Shown here: piece by piece, positions 17,570 to 26,074 of the stretch
How positions within the stretch are numbered: position 1 is the stretch's first letter
Layout of the letters: every line of letters begins with the position of its first letter
Origin: Paenibacillus radicibacter
Lineage (GTDB): Bacteria; Bacillota; Bacilli; Paenibacillales; NBRC-103111
Reading direction: 5' to 3'
Assembly: GCF_024721995.1 (NCBI RefSeq)
Contig: NZ_JANQBC010000003.1
Coordinates: 434,001 to 498,000 of the forward strand
DNA length: 64,000 nucleotides
Notes under the pieces: model-generated
Told to the model about the DNA's origin: nothing
Seen by the model: the letters and a program-made list of their open reading frames with translations, nothing else
Database searches by the model: none
Translations under genes and position numbers: made by a program

Positions 17570-18226
17570 TCATAATATCTCCACTTTTAAGAATCGTCTC
17601 ACCGCAATCCGGTAGGCAAGCATGGTGAATGCGATGAATACCACAATGCCTACGATCAGAATGGATAGTTGAAGTGCTGTATTGTTAGCACCAGAACCAT
17701 TGAAGATATCGTACACCCATGGGCTCTGGATGCCAACCCATTGGGCTACTCCGGCAAAAATCATTGCGCCCACAATCGATGCAGCCGTTGCCCCACCATA
17801 CTTATACGCTGTCTTGTAATACATGGATATAAATATGATGTTGAAGATCGCGAGCATGACGAAGCACAGTCCCCAAAAACCTAAATGCGGTGAGAAGAAA
17901 TAGTAAGTTAGATACGGATATAAACGAAGCGTAATCAGCCCATAGATCAGTGCAGTGACAAGATGCAATAATTCCAAAATGACAATCACAGTCACCCTTG
18001 CTTTTACGATATCTTTTTTGGTTACAGGCATCATCGTGGTGAACATTAAATCGTTCTGCGTTTTGAATCCACCAAAAATATTCGGTATCGTGATCCAGCA
18101 AAAATACAGAGGGACGAGAAAATAAAGCCAACTCGGAACAAGCATTAAGGCGCTTATTACGAACGGAAATAACAAGAACCAAGGGTTTATTCCTAGTCTC
18201 AAATCCTTCATTACCAAGTTATACAT
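17570..18226 (-). CDS. ABC-2 type transporter permease
   Basis: About 218 residues with six hydrophobic segments spread over the whole length, matching the ABC-2 permease family (ABC2_membrane_5) often associated with YtrA-type regulators. It begins MYNLVMKDLRLGINPWF; ATG 18224-18226 is preceded by AAGGAGG at 6 nt and overlaps the ATPase stop by 8 nt. With the ATPase it would form an exporter or a transporter for membrane-active compounds, as with other GntR-regulated ABC-2 systems. Exact substrate unknown. Confidence 0.85.
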   Translation of the reverse strand: MYNLVMKDLRLGINPWFLLFPFVISALMLVPSWLYFLVPLYFCWITIPNIFGGFKTQNDLMFTTMMPVTKKDIVKARVTVIVILELLHLVTALIYGLITLRLYPYLTYYFFSPHLGFWGLCFVMLAIFNIIFISMYYKTAYKYGGATAASIVGAMIFAGVAQWVGIQSPWVYDIFNGSGANNTALQLSILIVGIVVFIAFTMLAYRIAVRRFLKVEIL

Positions 18227-19073
18227 GCATATCCTCCTTTTTCGCAAAATATATCATAATCTCCTCAAGACTCGGCGTGGTAGCTTTGATATTCGAGAAT
18301 GAATCAAAATCTTTGCTATGGATCAATCCTGTAAAACCAAATGAATTGATTTTGTAGGAAATCATCTGTTCCTTCACAAGATCTAACTGGCTCTGGCTGC
18401 CACTAAGTAATCGATAGGACTCCATAAAATCATGTTTCTCAGAGCTGGCGACGATCTGCCCGTTCTCGATGAAGGTAATATAATCAGCAACTTTCTCCAA
18501 GTCCGATGTAATGTGCGTAGAGAAAAGAATGCTGATCTCACCATCAAGGACTAGCTCTTGAAAAATATCTAATAGATCGTCTCTAGCGACCGGATCAAGC
18601 CCGCTTGTCGGTTCATCCAGGATAAGCACCTTCGCGCCGTGGGACAGAGCAAGGGCCAAGCTGTACTTTACTTTCATACCTGTAGACATTTCGGCGATTT
18701 TTTTGTTTTCATCCAATTTGAAACGTTTAAGATAGTTACGATAGGTCTCGTCATTCCAATTCGCGTAGAACTTCTTAATGACATCGGTCAACGTCTTCAT
18801 CTTGTTGCGCGTATAAAAGTCGACACCACCGAATGCGTAGCCGATTTCTTGTTTCAATTCGATTTCGTGTTCGGCGATGTTCTTACCCAGAATACATACC
18901 TCACCGCTATCGATATGAATCATTCTTAAGATGGATCTGATCGTGGTTGTTTTCCCTGCTCCATTGGCACCAATAAAGCCCATAATATAACCCTTCTCCA
19001 GTTGAAATGATACGTCTTTCAACTGAAAATTAGGGTATTTCTTATTTAAGTTTCGGATATCTAATGCCAGCAT
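18219..19073 (-). CDS. ABC transporter ATPase, ABC-2 exporter type
   Basis: About 284 residues: Walker A GANGAGKTTT, signature MSTGMKVKYSLALALS (an altered LSGGQ), Walker B VLILDEPTSGLDPVARD and H-loop FSTHITSDLEKVAD. Its C-terminal ~70 residues after the ABC domain are typical of exporters of this class. I start at ATG 19073, 5 nt after AGGAGGT; upstream in-frame Met codons overlap the operator. First gene of the ATPase-permease-GntR operon. Confidence 0.93.
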   Translation of the reverse strand: MLALDIRNLNKKYPNFQLKDVSFQLEKGYIMGFIGANGAGKTTTIRSILRMIHIDSGEVCILGKNIAEHEIELKQEIGYAFGGVDFYTRNKMKTLTDVIKKFYANWNDETYRNYLKRFKLDENKKIAEMSTGMKVKYSLALALSHGAKVLILDEPTSGLDPVARDDLLDIFQELVLDGEISILFSTHITSDLEKVADYITFIENGQIVASSEKHDFMESYRLLSGSQSQLDLVKEQMISYKINSFGFTGLIHSKDFDSFSNIKATTPSLEEIMIYFAKKEDMHV

Positions 19074-19089
19074 ACCGTACCTCCTCATC

Positions 19090-19118
19090 AAATTGTGCAT
19101 GTTGTGCATACACAATTT
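19090..19118. promoter_or_regulatory. Putative GntR operator before the ABC-2 operon
   Basis: The 29-bp site has perfect 8-bp inverted arms AAATTGTG and CACAATTT, and inside it a tandem TTGTGCAT repeat. It is immediately upstream of the ribosome-binding site of the first operon gene, so it is well placed for autorepression by the YtrA-type regulator encoded at 17200-17565. Confidence 0.6.
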
Positions 19119-19266
19119 ACCACAAGGGAAATAATGGAGTCAACAGAATTTGCCTAATTTTTAGAAAATTTTATCAAGCACTCAAACGTGCCATTTATCA
19201 GCGACTGAATAGTCGATGGAAATGAAGGCTAACTTAACACTATCTGTTAGGCAAGGAGCTTGGCAC

Positions 19267-19959
19267 ATGACGTATGGAGAAATTTTATTTCGCACAGCAA
19301 TTTCCTTCGTGACTCTGCTCATTTTGACGCGTCTGCTCGGCAAAAAACAAGTCGGACATCTAACGTTTTTCAATTATGTAACAGGGATCACCTTCGGTTC
19401 CACCACTGCCGAGATTATCGTCAACAATCACATCACGCTACTACAAGGAATATCTAGCTTGGTTCTATGGTCGTTCATGGCGTTCATCATCGCATTGACC
19501 GGACTACGCTCCGTTAGAACACGTGAGATTCTTGACGGCCAACCTACGATTCTTATCAAGCAGGGAAAGATACTTGAAAGTGCGCTAGCCAAGCAGCACC
19601 TTAACATCGACGATTTAAGCATGCTGCTTCGCAACAAGGATGTTTTCTCACCTGAAGATGTCGAATTTGCAATTCTGGAACCTGACGGTCAGCTCAGTGT
19701 ACTCAAAAAAGAAGAACTACTACCTGCAACAAAAAAAGATATACACGCATCTGTTACACCTGTTCACAGAATCCCAACTGAGCTTGTCGTTGATGGTAAA
19801 ATCGTAGAGAAGAATTTAATTAAAATAGATGTCTCCGCTGTCTGGCTCAACCAACAATTAAAGAAAGCCGGTATTCATTCTTTGGATCAAGTATTTTACG
19901 CAGAAATTCAATTAGACGGGACCCTATATATCGACAAATACCAAGATTCAATCTCATAA
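19267..19959 (+). CDS. DUF421 membrane protein (YetF/YdfR-like)
   Basis: 230 residues: three N-terminal TM helices (about 1-85) with TRLLGKKQVGHLTFFNYVTG, the DUF421 signature, followed by a soluble C-terminal domain (about 90-230) containing RSVRTREILDGQPTILIKQG and the motif NIDDLSMLLRNK of the YetF/YcaP family. The start ATG 19267 has AAGGAG 8 nt upstream; the in-frame Met codons before it lack one. Such proteins are widespread in spore formers; their biochemical role is not settled. Adjacent on the same strand is a MerR gene, 37 bp on. Confidence 0.9.
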   Translation: MTYGEILFRTAISFVTLLILTRLLGKKQVGHLTFFNYVTGITFGSTTAEIIVNNHITLLQGISSLVLWSFMAFIIALTGLRSVRTREILDGQPTILIKQGKILESALAKQHLNIDDLSMLLRNKDVFSPEDVEFAILEPDGQLSVLKKEELLPATKKDIHASVTPVHRIPTELVVDGKIVEKNLIKIDVSAVWLNQQLKKAGIHSLDQVFYAEIQLDGTLYIDKYQDSIS

Positions 19960-19996
19960 TATGATAGTGAAATACCATACGAAGGAAGCGAAAGCT

Positions 19997-20818
19997 ATGT
20001 ACACAATCAGTAGATTTTCACAGCTATGCAAAATGAGTGCACGCATGCTACGACACTACGATAAGGAAAACCTCTTAAAACCCTTACATGTAGATACAAC
20101 GAACGGGTATAGATATTATGGGAGGGATCAATTAGAAACCGCCATACAGATCAAGAAATTGAAAGAATATAAATTCTCACTTCAGGAAATTAGCGTGATC
20201 CTTCAAACATCGGACAAGGAATCCATATCCCATTTGATTCATTCAAAAATTGCTGAATTATCCAATGAGGTCAATAGTTATAAACAAATTATTTTTGAAA
20301 TGCAAGAATTGATTGAAGATAAGAATGTTTTCGCATCTGTAGATAGAAGGTCTTATGATATCCTGCTCGGCATGCGAAAAGAGACATGTGTCCTGAGTCA
20401 AAGAATGAAGATGAATCTGGATCACATGGACGAACATATTGACTCTATATACGAAAAAGCTGAGAAGAGTAACATTCACTTAACTAGTGTGATGTCCGCT
20501 ACATTTTTTGATGAAGAATTTAACCCTGATAACAGTGATATTGAATTGATGATCCCAGTTGTATATCGAAAAGATGAAGATGTTTCGACTCACTGGCAAA
20601 TTAAAATACTCCCCGAACAATTCATAGCTACAACCTTGCACATCGGAAGTTATGACTATATCGGATACGCGCATATGGCGCTTGAAGAATGGATAGATAT
20701 CAATGGATATGAATGGAGTGGAGCACCTTATGAAACCTACTTGAAAGGATCCGAAAGTGATTGTCCCGAGGATGAGTATGTGACACAAATCTGTTTTCCT
20801 ATCACTAAAAAAATTTGA
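19997..20818 (+). CDS. MerR-family regulator with GyrI-like effector domain
   Basis: About 273 residues. The N-terminal MerR DNA-binding domain is YTISRFSQLCKMSARMLRHY then DKENLLKPL and GYRYYGRDQLETA; a coiled-coil dimerisation helix follows (about 75-115). Residues ~135-273 form a GyrI-like/BmrR-type small-molecule-binding domain (FIATTLHIGSYDYIGYAHMAL). The start ATG 19997 has GAAGGA upstream, and begins exactly at the MerR consensus. BmrR-type activators respond to multidrug cations; whether this one controls the nearby DUF421 or downstream lipoprotein genes is unknown. Confidence 0.9.
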   Translation: MYTISRFSQLCKMSARMLRHYDKENLLKPLHVDTTNGYRYYGRDQLETAIQIKKLKEYKFSLQEISVILQTSDKESISHLIHSKIAELSNEVNSYKQIIFEMQELIEDKNVFASVDRRSYDILLGMRKETCVLSQRMKMNLDHMDEHIDSIYEKAEKSNIHLTSVMSATFFDEEFNPDNSDIELMIPVVYRKDEDVSTHWQIKILPEQFIATTLHIGSYDYIGYAHMALEEWIDINGYEWSGAPYETYLKGSESDCPEDEYVTQICFPITKKI

Positions 20819-20898
20819 GCATAATCGCTTGACCTTAACACGATGTCAAAGCTTATTCTACTTCATGAGAGATCAACTAACACTAAGGAGAATTGGAT

Positions 20899-22035
20899 AT
20901 GAATAAGGTGATTACATCGTGCACGGCGGCTTTATTATCGGCTGGAATCTTACTGGGGTGCACAGAGGGTAAAGCGTCAGAGGGACAGAACATGATCACA
21001 CAAAATGCAGGATACACCATGCCTGATGAGAGTAGCAAACATGAAGGGACTTGGCTGCAATGGCCACATAATTACACCTATGGGTATGGTCATAAAGAAA
21101 ATCTTGAATCCATTTGGACCCAGATGGCAAGTGCCCTAAGTGTTGGAGAGAATGTCCATATTATCGCATACAATAAAGCCGAAAAAGACTATATTTATGA
21201 TCTTCTATATGACGAGGGTGTAAATATGGACAAAATCGACTTTTATATTGTGCCGACGGATGATGTATGGGCTAGAGATACAGCCCCTATTTTTGTATAC
21301 GATAAAGATAATAATCTTAAATTAATGGACTGGGGCTTTAATGGATGGGGCAAGAAAACGCCGTATAAAAAAGATGCCGCCATTGCAAGCAAACTAAGCA
21401 AACAGTTAGGTATGGAACGAATTAATTTAACGGATGTCGTACTTGAAGGCGGCGCATTTGAATTAGATGGCAATGGTACATTCTTATCGACACGTAGCGC
21501 TGTTACGAACAAGAATAGAAATCCTAAACTCTCTGAAGCAGATATTGAGAAAGTAATAGGAAAAAATCTTGGAGCTACGAATTTTATTTGGTTAGATGGT
21601 GTGCGAGGTCTGGATATTACCGATTTCCATATTGATGGTTTCGCTAAGTTCCATAATAAATCCACGCTTATTACGATGAATAAAGAGGATTTAGAAGAAT
21701 GGGGTGTCACAAATAAAGACATTAACACACTGTTAAACGCAAAGGATGCCTCAGGCAAACCTTACCAGATTGTGAATTTACCAATAACCCGTAACAATGT
21801 CGTGCTCGATAACGGAAAAAAATTGGGGTATAGAGGTTCATATATCAACTACTACATTGGAAATAACGTGGTTTTGGTTCCGAATTATAACGATCCTAAT
21901 GACAAAATAGCCAATGATGCCATCCAGAAACTATACCCTGATCGTAAGGTGATTGGAATCGATGTAAGAGAGCTTTATAAGGATGGCGGTATGATTCATT
22001 GTGTTACCCAACAACAACCCATAAATTTAAAATAA
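20899..22035 (+). CDS. Lipoprotein agmatine/peptidyl-arginine deiminase family protein
   Basis: 378 residues. The N-terminus is a lipoprotein signal with lipobox LLGC (about residue 21), so the mature protein should be anchored outside the membrane. The rest belongs to the agmatine deiminase/Porphyromonas-type PAD family (guanidino-group-modifying fold): TWLQWPHN, DDVWARDTAPIF, VVLEGGAFELDGNGT, FHIDGFAKF, and the catalytic-Cys segment GGMIHCVTQQQP. Deiminases in this group convert agmatine to N-carbamoylputrescine or arginine side chains to citrulline. All expected catalytic positions appear present. The extracytoplasmic placement points to an exogenous guanidino substrate; identity is uncertain. 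Confidence 0.9.
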   Translation: MNKVITSCTAALLSAGILLGCTEGKASEGQNMITQNAGYTMPDESSKHEGTWLQWPHNYTYGYGHKENLESIWTQMASALSVGENVHIIAYNKAEKDYIYDLLYDEGVNMDKIDFYIVPTDDVWARDTAPIFVYDKDNNLKLMDWGFNGWGKKTPYKKDAAIASKLSKQLGMERINLTDVVLEGGAFELDGNGTFLSTRSAVTNKNRNPKLSEADIEKVIGKNLGATNFIWLDGVRGLDITDFHIDGFAKFHNKSTLITMNKEDLEEWGVTNKDINTLLNAKDASGKPYQIVNLPITRNNVVLDNGKKLGYRGSYINYYIGNNVVLVPNYNDPNDKIANDAIQKLYPDRKVIGIDVRELYKDGGMIHCVTQQQPINLK

Positions 22036-22050
22036 CTAGCAAGACTTATC

Positions 22051-22091
22051 GCCCGCTTTAGCAATGAAACTTTGCTATGCGGGCTTTTTTT
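22051..22091 (+). terminator. Terminator after the deiminase gene
   Basis: GCCCGC...GCGGGC with an inner TAGCAA/TTGCTA stem, followed by TTTTTTT. Its sequence is closely similar to the terminator at 27181-27222. Confidence 0.9.
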
Positions 22092-22204
22092 AGCGAGGTA
22101 TCGCCTTCTAACTCATAAAAATGTATATTTTCTCGGGGTATTTACAGCGGACATCATGTATATGGTAAAATATGGGTTAATAACTTATGGGGATGAGGGT
22201 GAGT

Positions 22205-22282
22205 ATGGATAAATATTGTTCGGGGACTCCCTCTCTACTGTTCAAGGTAGGGAAGCCCTCCTTGGGAGGGTCGCTCCGATGA
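22205..22282 (+). CDS. 25-residue leader ORF overlapping the next start
   Basis: ATG 22205 has a GAGGGTGAG ribosome-binding site and opens a 25-codon frame (MDKYCSGTPSLLFKVGKPSL...) that stops at TGA 22280-22282, overlapping the ATG at 22279 of the following membrane gene as ATGA. The final codons span a strong hairpin, CCCTCC then GGGAGG, whose right arm is the downstream gene's ribosome-binding site. It may be translated chiefly to open that hairpin. No homology is recognised; function in translational coupling is inference. Confidence 0.4.
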   Translation: MDKYCSGTPSLLFKVGKPSLGGSLR

Positions 22283-23154
22283 GGAATGCTGCGAAGGGAC
22301 AGCAAGAACACATCGAGATGCTGCCGCTGTTCTCAACCACGGATAAGAACGGACGGATGACTGGGCTGCCGCCAGGTCGTCGCGTAGGACGCACGGATCC
22401 GCTGTTACCATGGCTACTCGCATCCGTTGCACTATGGGCGCTGACAGGTTCTGTGCCGTTCGGTGCTCTACTCGGCCTGGCTCCGACACCGTCTATCAAC
22501 ATGTTCCTCGGCCATCCGGTCACGGTGGTCATTGCCGTGGTGCTGTTGTTTGTCTCTATCAGTGCTACAGGCGGATTATACTCGCGAGCCAATGAGCAGT
22601 TCGGACAATCCAGAGTCGCCGGTCTGTTCGCGGCGCTAGCAATCGCAGGCGGACTCACTATAACCGCGGGAGTTCTCCTACTCTGGACGTTAATAAGAAA
22701 TCCATCGCGCCCCTTCAACCTCGAAGCCCTAGCGACATCACCGACGATCCCACTAGAGCTTGGCGCAGTCGTCGGAGCTATCTTCGCTCTTTGGGGTGCC
22801 ATCACGCTCCTGCGTTTACCCAGCTCAATCTCCCACGCTAAGCGGCTTCAGGCAGACATTGAGCGTCTACGCTTAGAGGGATTCCCATTCTCCGGAACTC
22901 TGACAGTCCTGAACTTATCAAACCAATGGCTCTTCAATCTCCCGATTTTTACAATAGAGGTAAGTTACTTCGTTGATGGTACTCTACGTATCATTTCAGC
23001 ACATATGCGTACCAGCGCCGACCGCGTCCCCCTCGTCGGCTCGCGCATGCTCGTTCTGACCGATGATCGTGGCAGTACTCACGTAGAGCTAGACTCATCC
23101 ATTGGAGCAATATTCGATCCGGACGTAAGCAAGTACGCCGCACCGGACGGTTAG
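22279..23154 (+). CDS. Membrane protein of unknown function
   Basis: About 291 residues. Four hydrophobic segments occupy about residues 30-190 (for example WLLASVALWALTG and VVIAVVLLFVSISATGGLY); the last ~100 residues are soluble with beta-rich wording (IERLRLEGFPFSGTL, TIEVSYFVDGTLRII, DPDVSKY) that recalls DUF3592-like domains in outline. I do not recognise a family with certainty. Start ATG 22279 follows GGGAGGG; TTG 22216 is an alternative. Base composition looks clearly richer in G+C than the flanks, suggesting acquisition. Confidence 0.65.
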   Translation: MRNAAKGQQEHIEMLPLFSTTDKNGRMTGLPPGRRVGRTDPLLPWLLASVALWALTGSVPFGALLGLAPTPSINMFLGHPVTVVIAVVLLFVSISATGGLYSRANEQFGQSRVAGLFAALAIAGGLTITAGVLLLWTLIRNPSRPFNLEALATSPTIPLELGAVVGAIFALWGAITLLRLPSSISHAKRLQADIERLRLEGFPFSGTLTVLNLSNQWLFNLPIFTIEVSYFVDGTLRIISAHMRTSADRVPLVGSRMLVLTDDRGSTHVELDSSIGAIFDPDVSKYAAPDG

Positions 23155-23272
23155 TGGCACCAATGACTGCTTCTCTCAATCACTCCCATCTAATCTATTT
23201 AACTCTTTATATTTGCTAGTGACTCACCCATATGAAGAGTTTTTAATTAATACTACAAGAGCCCAGACAAAT

Positions 23273-23311
23273 AAGAGCTTCTTCGTTACTACTACGAAGA
23301 AGCTCTTTTGT
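23273..23311. terminator. Bidirectional terminator
   Basis: A perfect 14-bp stem (AAGAGCTTCTTCGT with ACGAAGAAGCTCTT) around a 7-nt loop, with T tracts on both sides. It serves the convergent membrane-protein and HxlR genes. Confidence 0.85.
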
Positions 23312-23336
23312 TTAGGTGTTAATGATCGATTATTTT

Positions 23337-23714
23337 CTATTCCACCAACAGTACGGGCTGACTTTCGTATACTTCTCTTGACTTCAGTACATTGTCGTAA
23401 TGAACGGAAGCCCATTCCTTCAGCATTTTCATGATGGGAATAAGAGACTCCCCCAATGAGGTTAGTGAATATTCAGTTATTGGTGGAATCGCAGGCGTAA
23501 GCTTTCGTCTGACGATGCCATCGCGCTCCAATTGCTTTAAGGTTTGAGTTAGCATTTTCTGCGAGATGCCCTCAATGCGCTTCTTGATCTCTCCGTAGCG
23601 AATGGTGCCATCCTCCATCGCATAGATAACAAGCGCGGTCCACTTGTTCGATATCACATCGAGAACATGACTATAGCTGCATGCCTCAAGAGATATATCC
23701 GGCTTTTCCCCCAT
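23337..23714 (-). CDS. HxlR-family (DUF24) regulator
   Basis: 125 residues with the HxlR winged helix: NKWTALVIYAMEDGTIRYGE, EIKKRIEGISQKMLTQTLKQ and PAIPPITEYSLTSLGESL. One early Cys12 (SLEACSYSHV) aligns with the N-terminal redox Cys of the YodB/HypR group. It is divergent from a damaged zinc-type/quinone-reductase-like dehydrogenase at 23837, its probable former target. The octamer GTACGCAC lies 21 bp upstream of the start. Confidence 0.92.
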   Translation of the reverse strand: MGEKPDISLEACSYSHVLDVISNKWTALVIYAMEDGTIRYGEIKKRIEGISQKMLTQTLKQLERDGIVRRKLTPAIPPITEYSLTSLGESLIPIMKMLKEWASVHYDNVLKSREVYESQPVLLVE

Positions 23715-23734
23715 AGCCAGCTGCTCCTCTCTTC

Positions 23735-23742
23735 GTACGCAC
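23735..23742. promoter_or_regulatory. GTACGCAC motif upstream of the second HxlR gene
   Basis: Exact octamer, 10 bp before a related GTATGC. It lies in the intergenic region shared with the divergent dehydrogenase. Same octamer as at 14109 and 15107. Confidence 0.4.
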
Positions 23743-23836
23743 CTTTTCGTTCGTATGCTACTTTAAAGTGCCGTCTTACTTCATATTAGTATGCGAACTA
23801 TACTGTGTCTATATCAAATGAAGGAGCGTGTTATAA

Positions 23837-24850
23837 ATGAAAGCATACGTACTGCAAGGTGGCTTTGGACTCGATTACGTGCACGAGGTTGAACGGGATA
23901 TCCCATCCCCTGGCCCTGGCCAGGTTCTAATTCGGATGAAGGCCGTCTCTCTGAACGCCCGCGATATCGGAATCATCAATGGATTCTATGAACCAAATCG
24001 TACAGCCCCGTTAATACCGGTATCCGATGGAGTTGGAGAAGTTGTTGCCTTAGGGGATCACACCAATAAGTTCAAAATTGGTGAACGCGTCAGCCCCATA
24101 TTTACGCAGAGTTGAAAGAGCGGCGAACCTACACAAGACAACTGGACAACCACGCTTGGCAGTCCGCTCGACGGTCTGCTCGCCCAATATGTGGTGATTG
24201 CCGAAGACGGACTAGTCCGAGTGCCCGAACATTTGACTGACATAGAGGCAGCAACGTTAGCTTGCGCTGCTCTCACGGCTTGGCATGCGATTTCGGAGGA
24301 AGGACGGGTAAGGGCTGGAGACACGGTCGTTGTTCAGGGTACTGGCGGCGTGTCCCTGTTCGCACTTCAATTCGCGAAACTTCTAGGCGCTCAGGTCATC
24401 GTCACTTCCAGCAGTGACGAAAAGCTGGAACGCGCGAAGGTACTCGGAGCCGACTTCGGTATCAACTATCGAACAAATCCGGATTGGGATAAAGCTGTCC
24501 TCGCCTACACCCATGGTCGAGGAGCGGATCACATCGTCGATCTTGGCGGAGGTTCCACGCTTAATCGTTCAATTACAGCCTTGAAGGTCGGCGGCCAGAT
24601 CAGTATCGTCGGTCTCTTGTCGGGCTCCGAAGTCGAGGGGTTTGCCATCGTCCCCGCGATTCTACGTAAAGCCAAACTCCAAGCCATCAATGTCGGCAGC
24701 CGGGAAATGTTCGAACGTATGAATCGTGCCATAGAGCTGCACTCCCTGCGACCGGTCATCGATAGAACGTTCCCCTTCGAGCAATCTCTCGATGCCCTTC
24801 GATACTTGGCAAAAGGTAGTACATTCGGGAAGATTGCCATCGTATTTTAA
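23837..24850 (+). pseudogene. Zinc-type alcohol dehydrogenase-like protein with an in-frame stop
   Basis: The frame 23837-24850 is open throughout except one TGA at 24113-24115, within FTQS-(stop)-KSGEPT, where family members usually have Trp; a TGG-to-TGA change explains it exactly. Both halves together are 337 codons, the normal size of the medium-chain dehydrogenase/quinone-oxidoreductase family. The N half is a GroES-like domain (VPSDGVGEVVALGD-like wording); the C half contains the NAD(P)-binding segment VVQGTGGVSLFALQFAKLLG. A true nonsense mutation, or a sequencing error. ATG 23837 follows AAGGAG. Confidence 0.85.
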
Positions 24851-24915
24851 GGAGTAATGCAAATAGAGTTACATCACATCATCCAAGAAAAGCTGCTACC
24901 GATCTATATCAGAAT

Positions 24916-24955
24916 AAAGAGCAAGCGAGTGCTTGGCACTACGCATTGCTCTTTT
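24916..24955 (+). terminator. Terminator after the dehydrogenase
   Basis: AAAGAGCAA and TTGCTCTTT enclose a second small GAGTGC/GCACT-type stem; TTTTC follows. Suitable for the plus-strand dehydrogenase remnant. Confidence 0.65.
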
Positions 24956-25004
24956 CATGTAACTTGTATCCATCCATACTATTTCCATGGTTAGTTGTCT
25001 TCGG

Positions 25005-25817
25005 TCAGCCAACATAACGTTGGCTTCCAATCTGGGCAACGATTCGTGGTGGAATGATCATCGGCATTCCAGAAAACTGATCTCTTGCTGTCAGACGACG
25101 AATATCATTGAAGTCAGGATGGGAAGCCTTCTCGGTCAAGTAAGCCGACACGGTGCTGCCTGGTTTTCTAGTCGCATTTAAAGCAGATATAATTTCTTGC
25201 CCCGATTTGATCCCGATACCATGCCCATAATAAAGATCGTCTCCCATCTTGATGACGTTCTCTCCTTGCCATTCAGGTCTTTCCGGGTCGTGATCTGGAT
25301 TGGAAAAATAGAGGATATCTCCAGGGTAAGACGTATTTCCTTCCTCATAAATGAGCCGAAGGTGTTTATCATGATGCCCGTCGTAAAGCAACAAGTCGGG
25401 AAAGTTAGCATTAAACGCTGTGTCTCCAATAGCTTCGATAATAGCCTTGTACATGACAATTACCATCGCAGTGGCGCATTCAAAAGCATACTCTGATCCA
25501 TTGTCATAGATATCGCGAATAGCACTTGCTGGAGATACTCCAGGATTTAATTGAAATCCGCCCGCATCGTTCCGAGTCCAGAAGCGATTGTTGCAACGGG
25601 AATCTTTGAAAGTAGCAAACTCTGCCCCACTCGCGTTTAGCCCCTGCGCAGCCTCCACGATCAAGCTTCTCAGCTTCAACTCAAAGCGTAAATCTGCTTC
25701 CGACGCGTATTGGTATTTGGTCGCACTCTGCTGCTTCTGTTGCAATATATCCTGTTCCAGCATGGACATTGTCGTTGTATCAATTGGAGGATTGCTGTGG
25801 CCATCAATAACAATCAT
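25005..25817 (-). CDS. tgl: Spore-coat protein-glutamine gamma-glutamyltransferase
   Basis: 270 residues resembling B. subtilis Tgl, the transglutaminase that cross-links spore-coat proteins such as GerQ, YabG targets and others late in sporulation. The active-site Cys is Cys114 in FECATAMVIVMYKA; supporting regions are NNRFWTRNDAGGFQLNPG, LYYGHGIGIKSGQEII and SHPDFNDIRRLTA. It is about 25 residues longer than the B. subtilis protein (around 245). Encoded alone, with the spore hydrolase gene cwlJ 2.2 kb away on the same strand. Forespore/mother-cell promoter elements could not be identified confidently. Confidence 0.9.
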   Translation of the reverse strand: MIVIDGHSNPPIDTTTMSMLEQDILQQKQQSATKYQYASEADLRFELKLRSLIVEAAQGLNASGAEFATFKDSRCNNRFWTRNDAGGFQLNPGVSPASAIRDIYDNGSEYAFECATAMVIVMYKAIIEAIGDTAFNANFPDLLLYDGHHDKHLRLIYEEGNTSYPGDILYFSNPDHDPERPEWQGENVIKMGDDLYYGHGIGIKSGQEIISALNATRKPGSTVSAYLTEKASHPDFNDIRRLTARDQFSGMPMIIPPRIVAQIGSQRYVG

Positions 25818-25991
25818 TTCCTCATCCCCTTTCTAATTTCCTCTTCATCACCTTTCTATAGTCTACGAGCATCACCTGATGAAGGTGCCTATAGGATTTA
25901 AATCGTTGTTATAAAGCTAGCGCTACTTATCTGAGTGAGCTTGTCACTTGGTTAATATGAAGATTGTCTCTAACCGAAGTTTGGAGTTCTG

Positions 25992-26020
25992 CTGACAAAC
26001 TTATTTAAAAATGCTAGCAT
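25992..26020 (+). promoter_or_regulatory. Promoter of the GAF-GGDEF gene
   Basis: CTGACA (25992-25997), 17-bp spacer, and TAGCAT (26015-26020) preceded by TGC, giving a sigma-A-like promoter with extended -10, about 55 bp before the start codon. Confidence 0.5.
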
Positions 26021-26074
26021 ATTACCTAATGATGGAAGGTAGATTACTAGATAAAGCATGGGGGAAATAGAACG

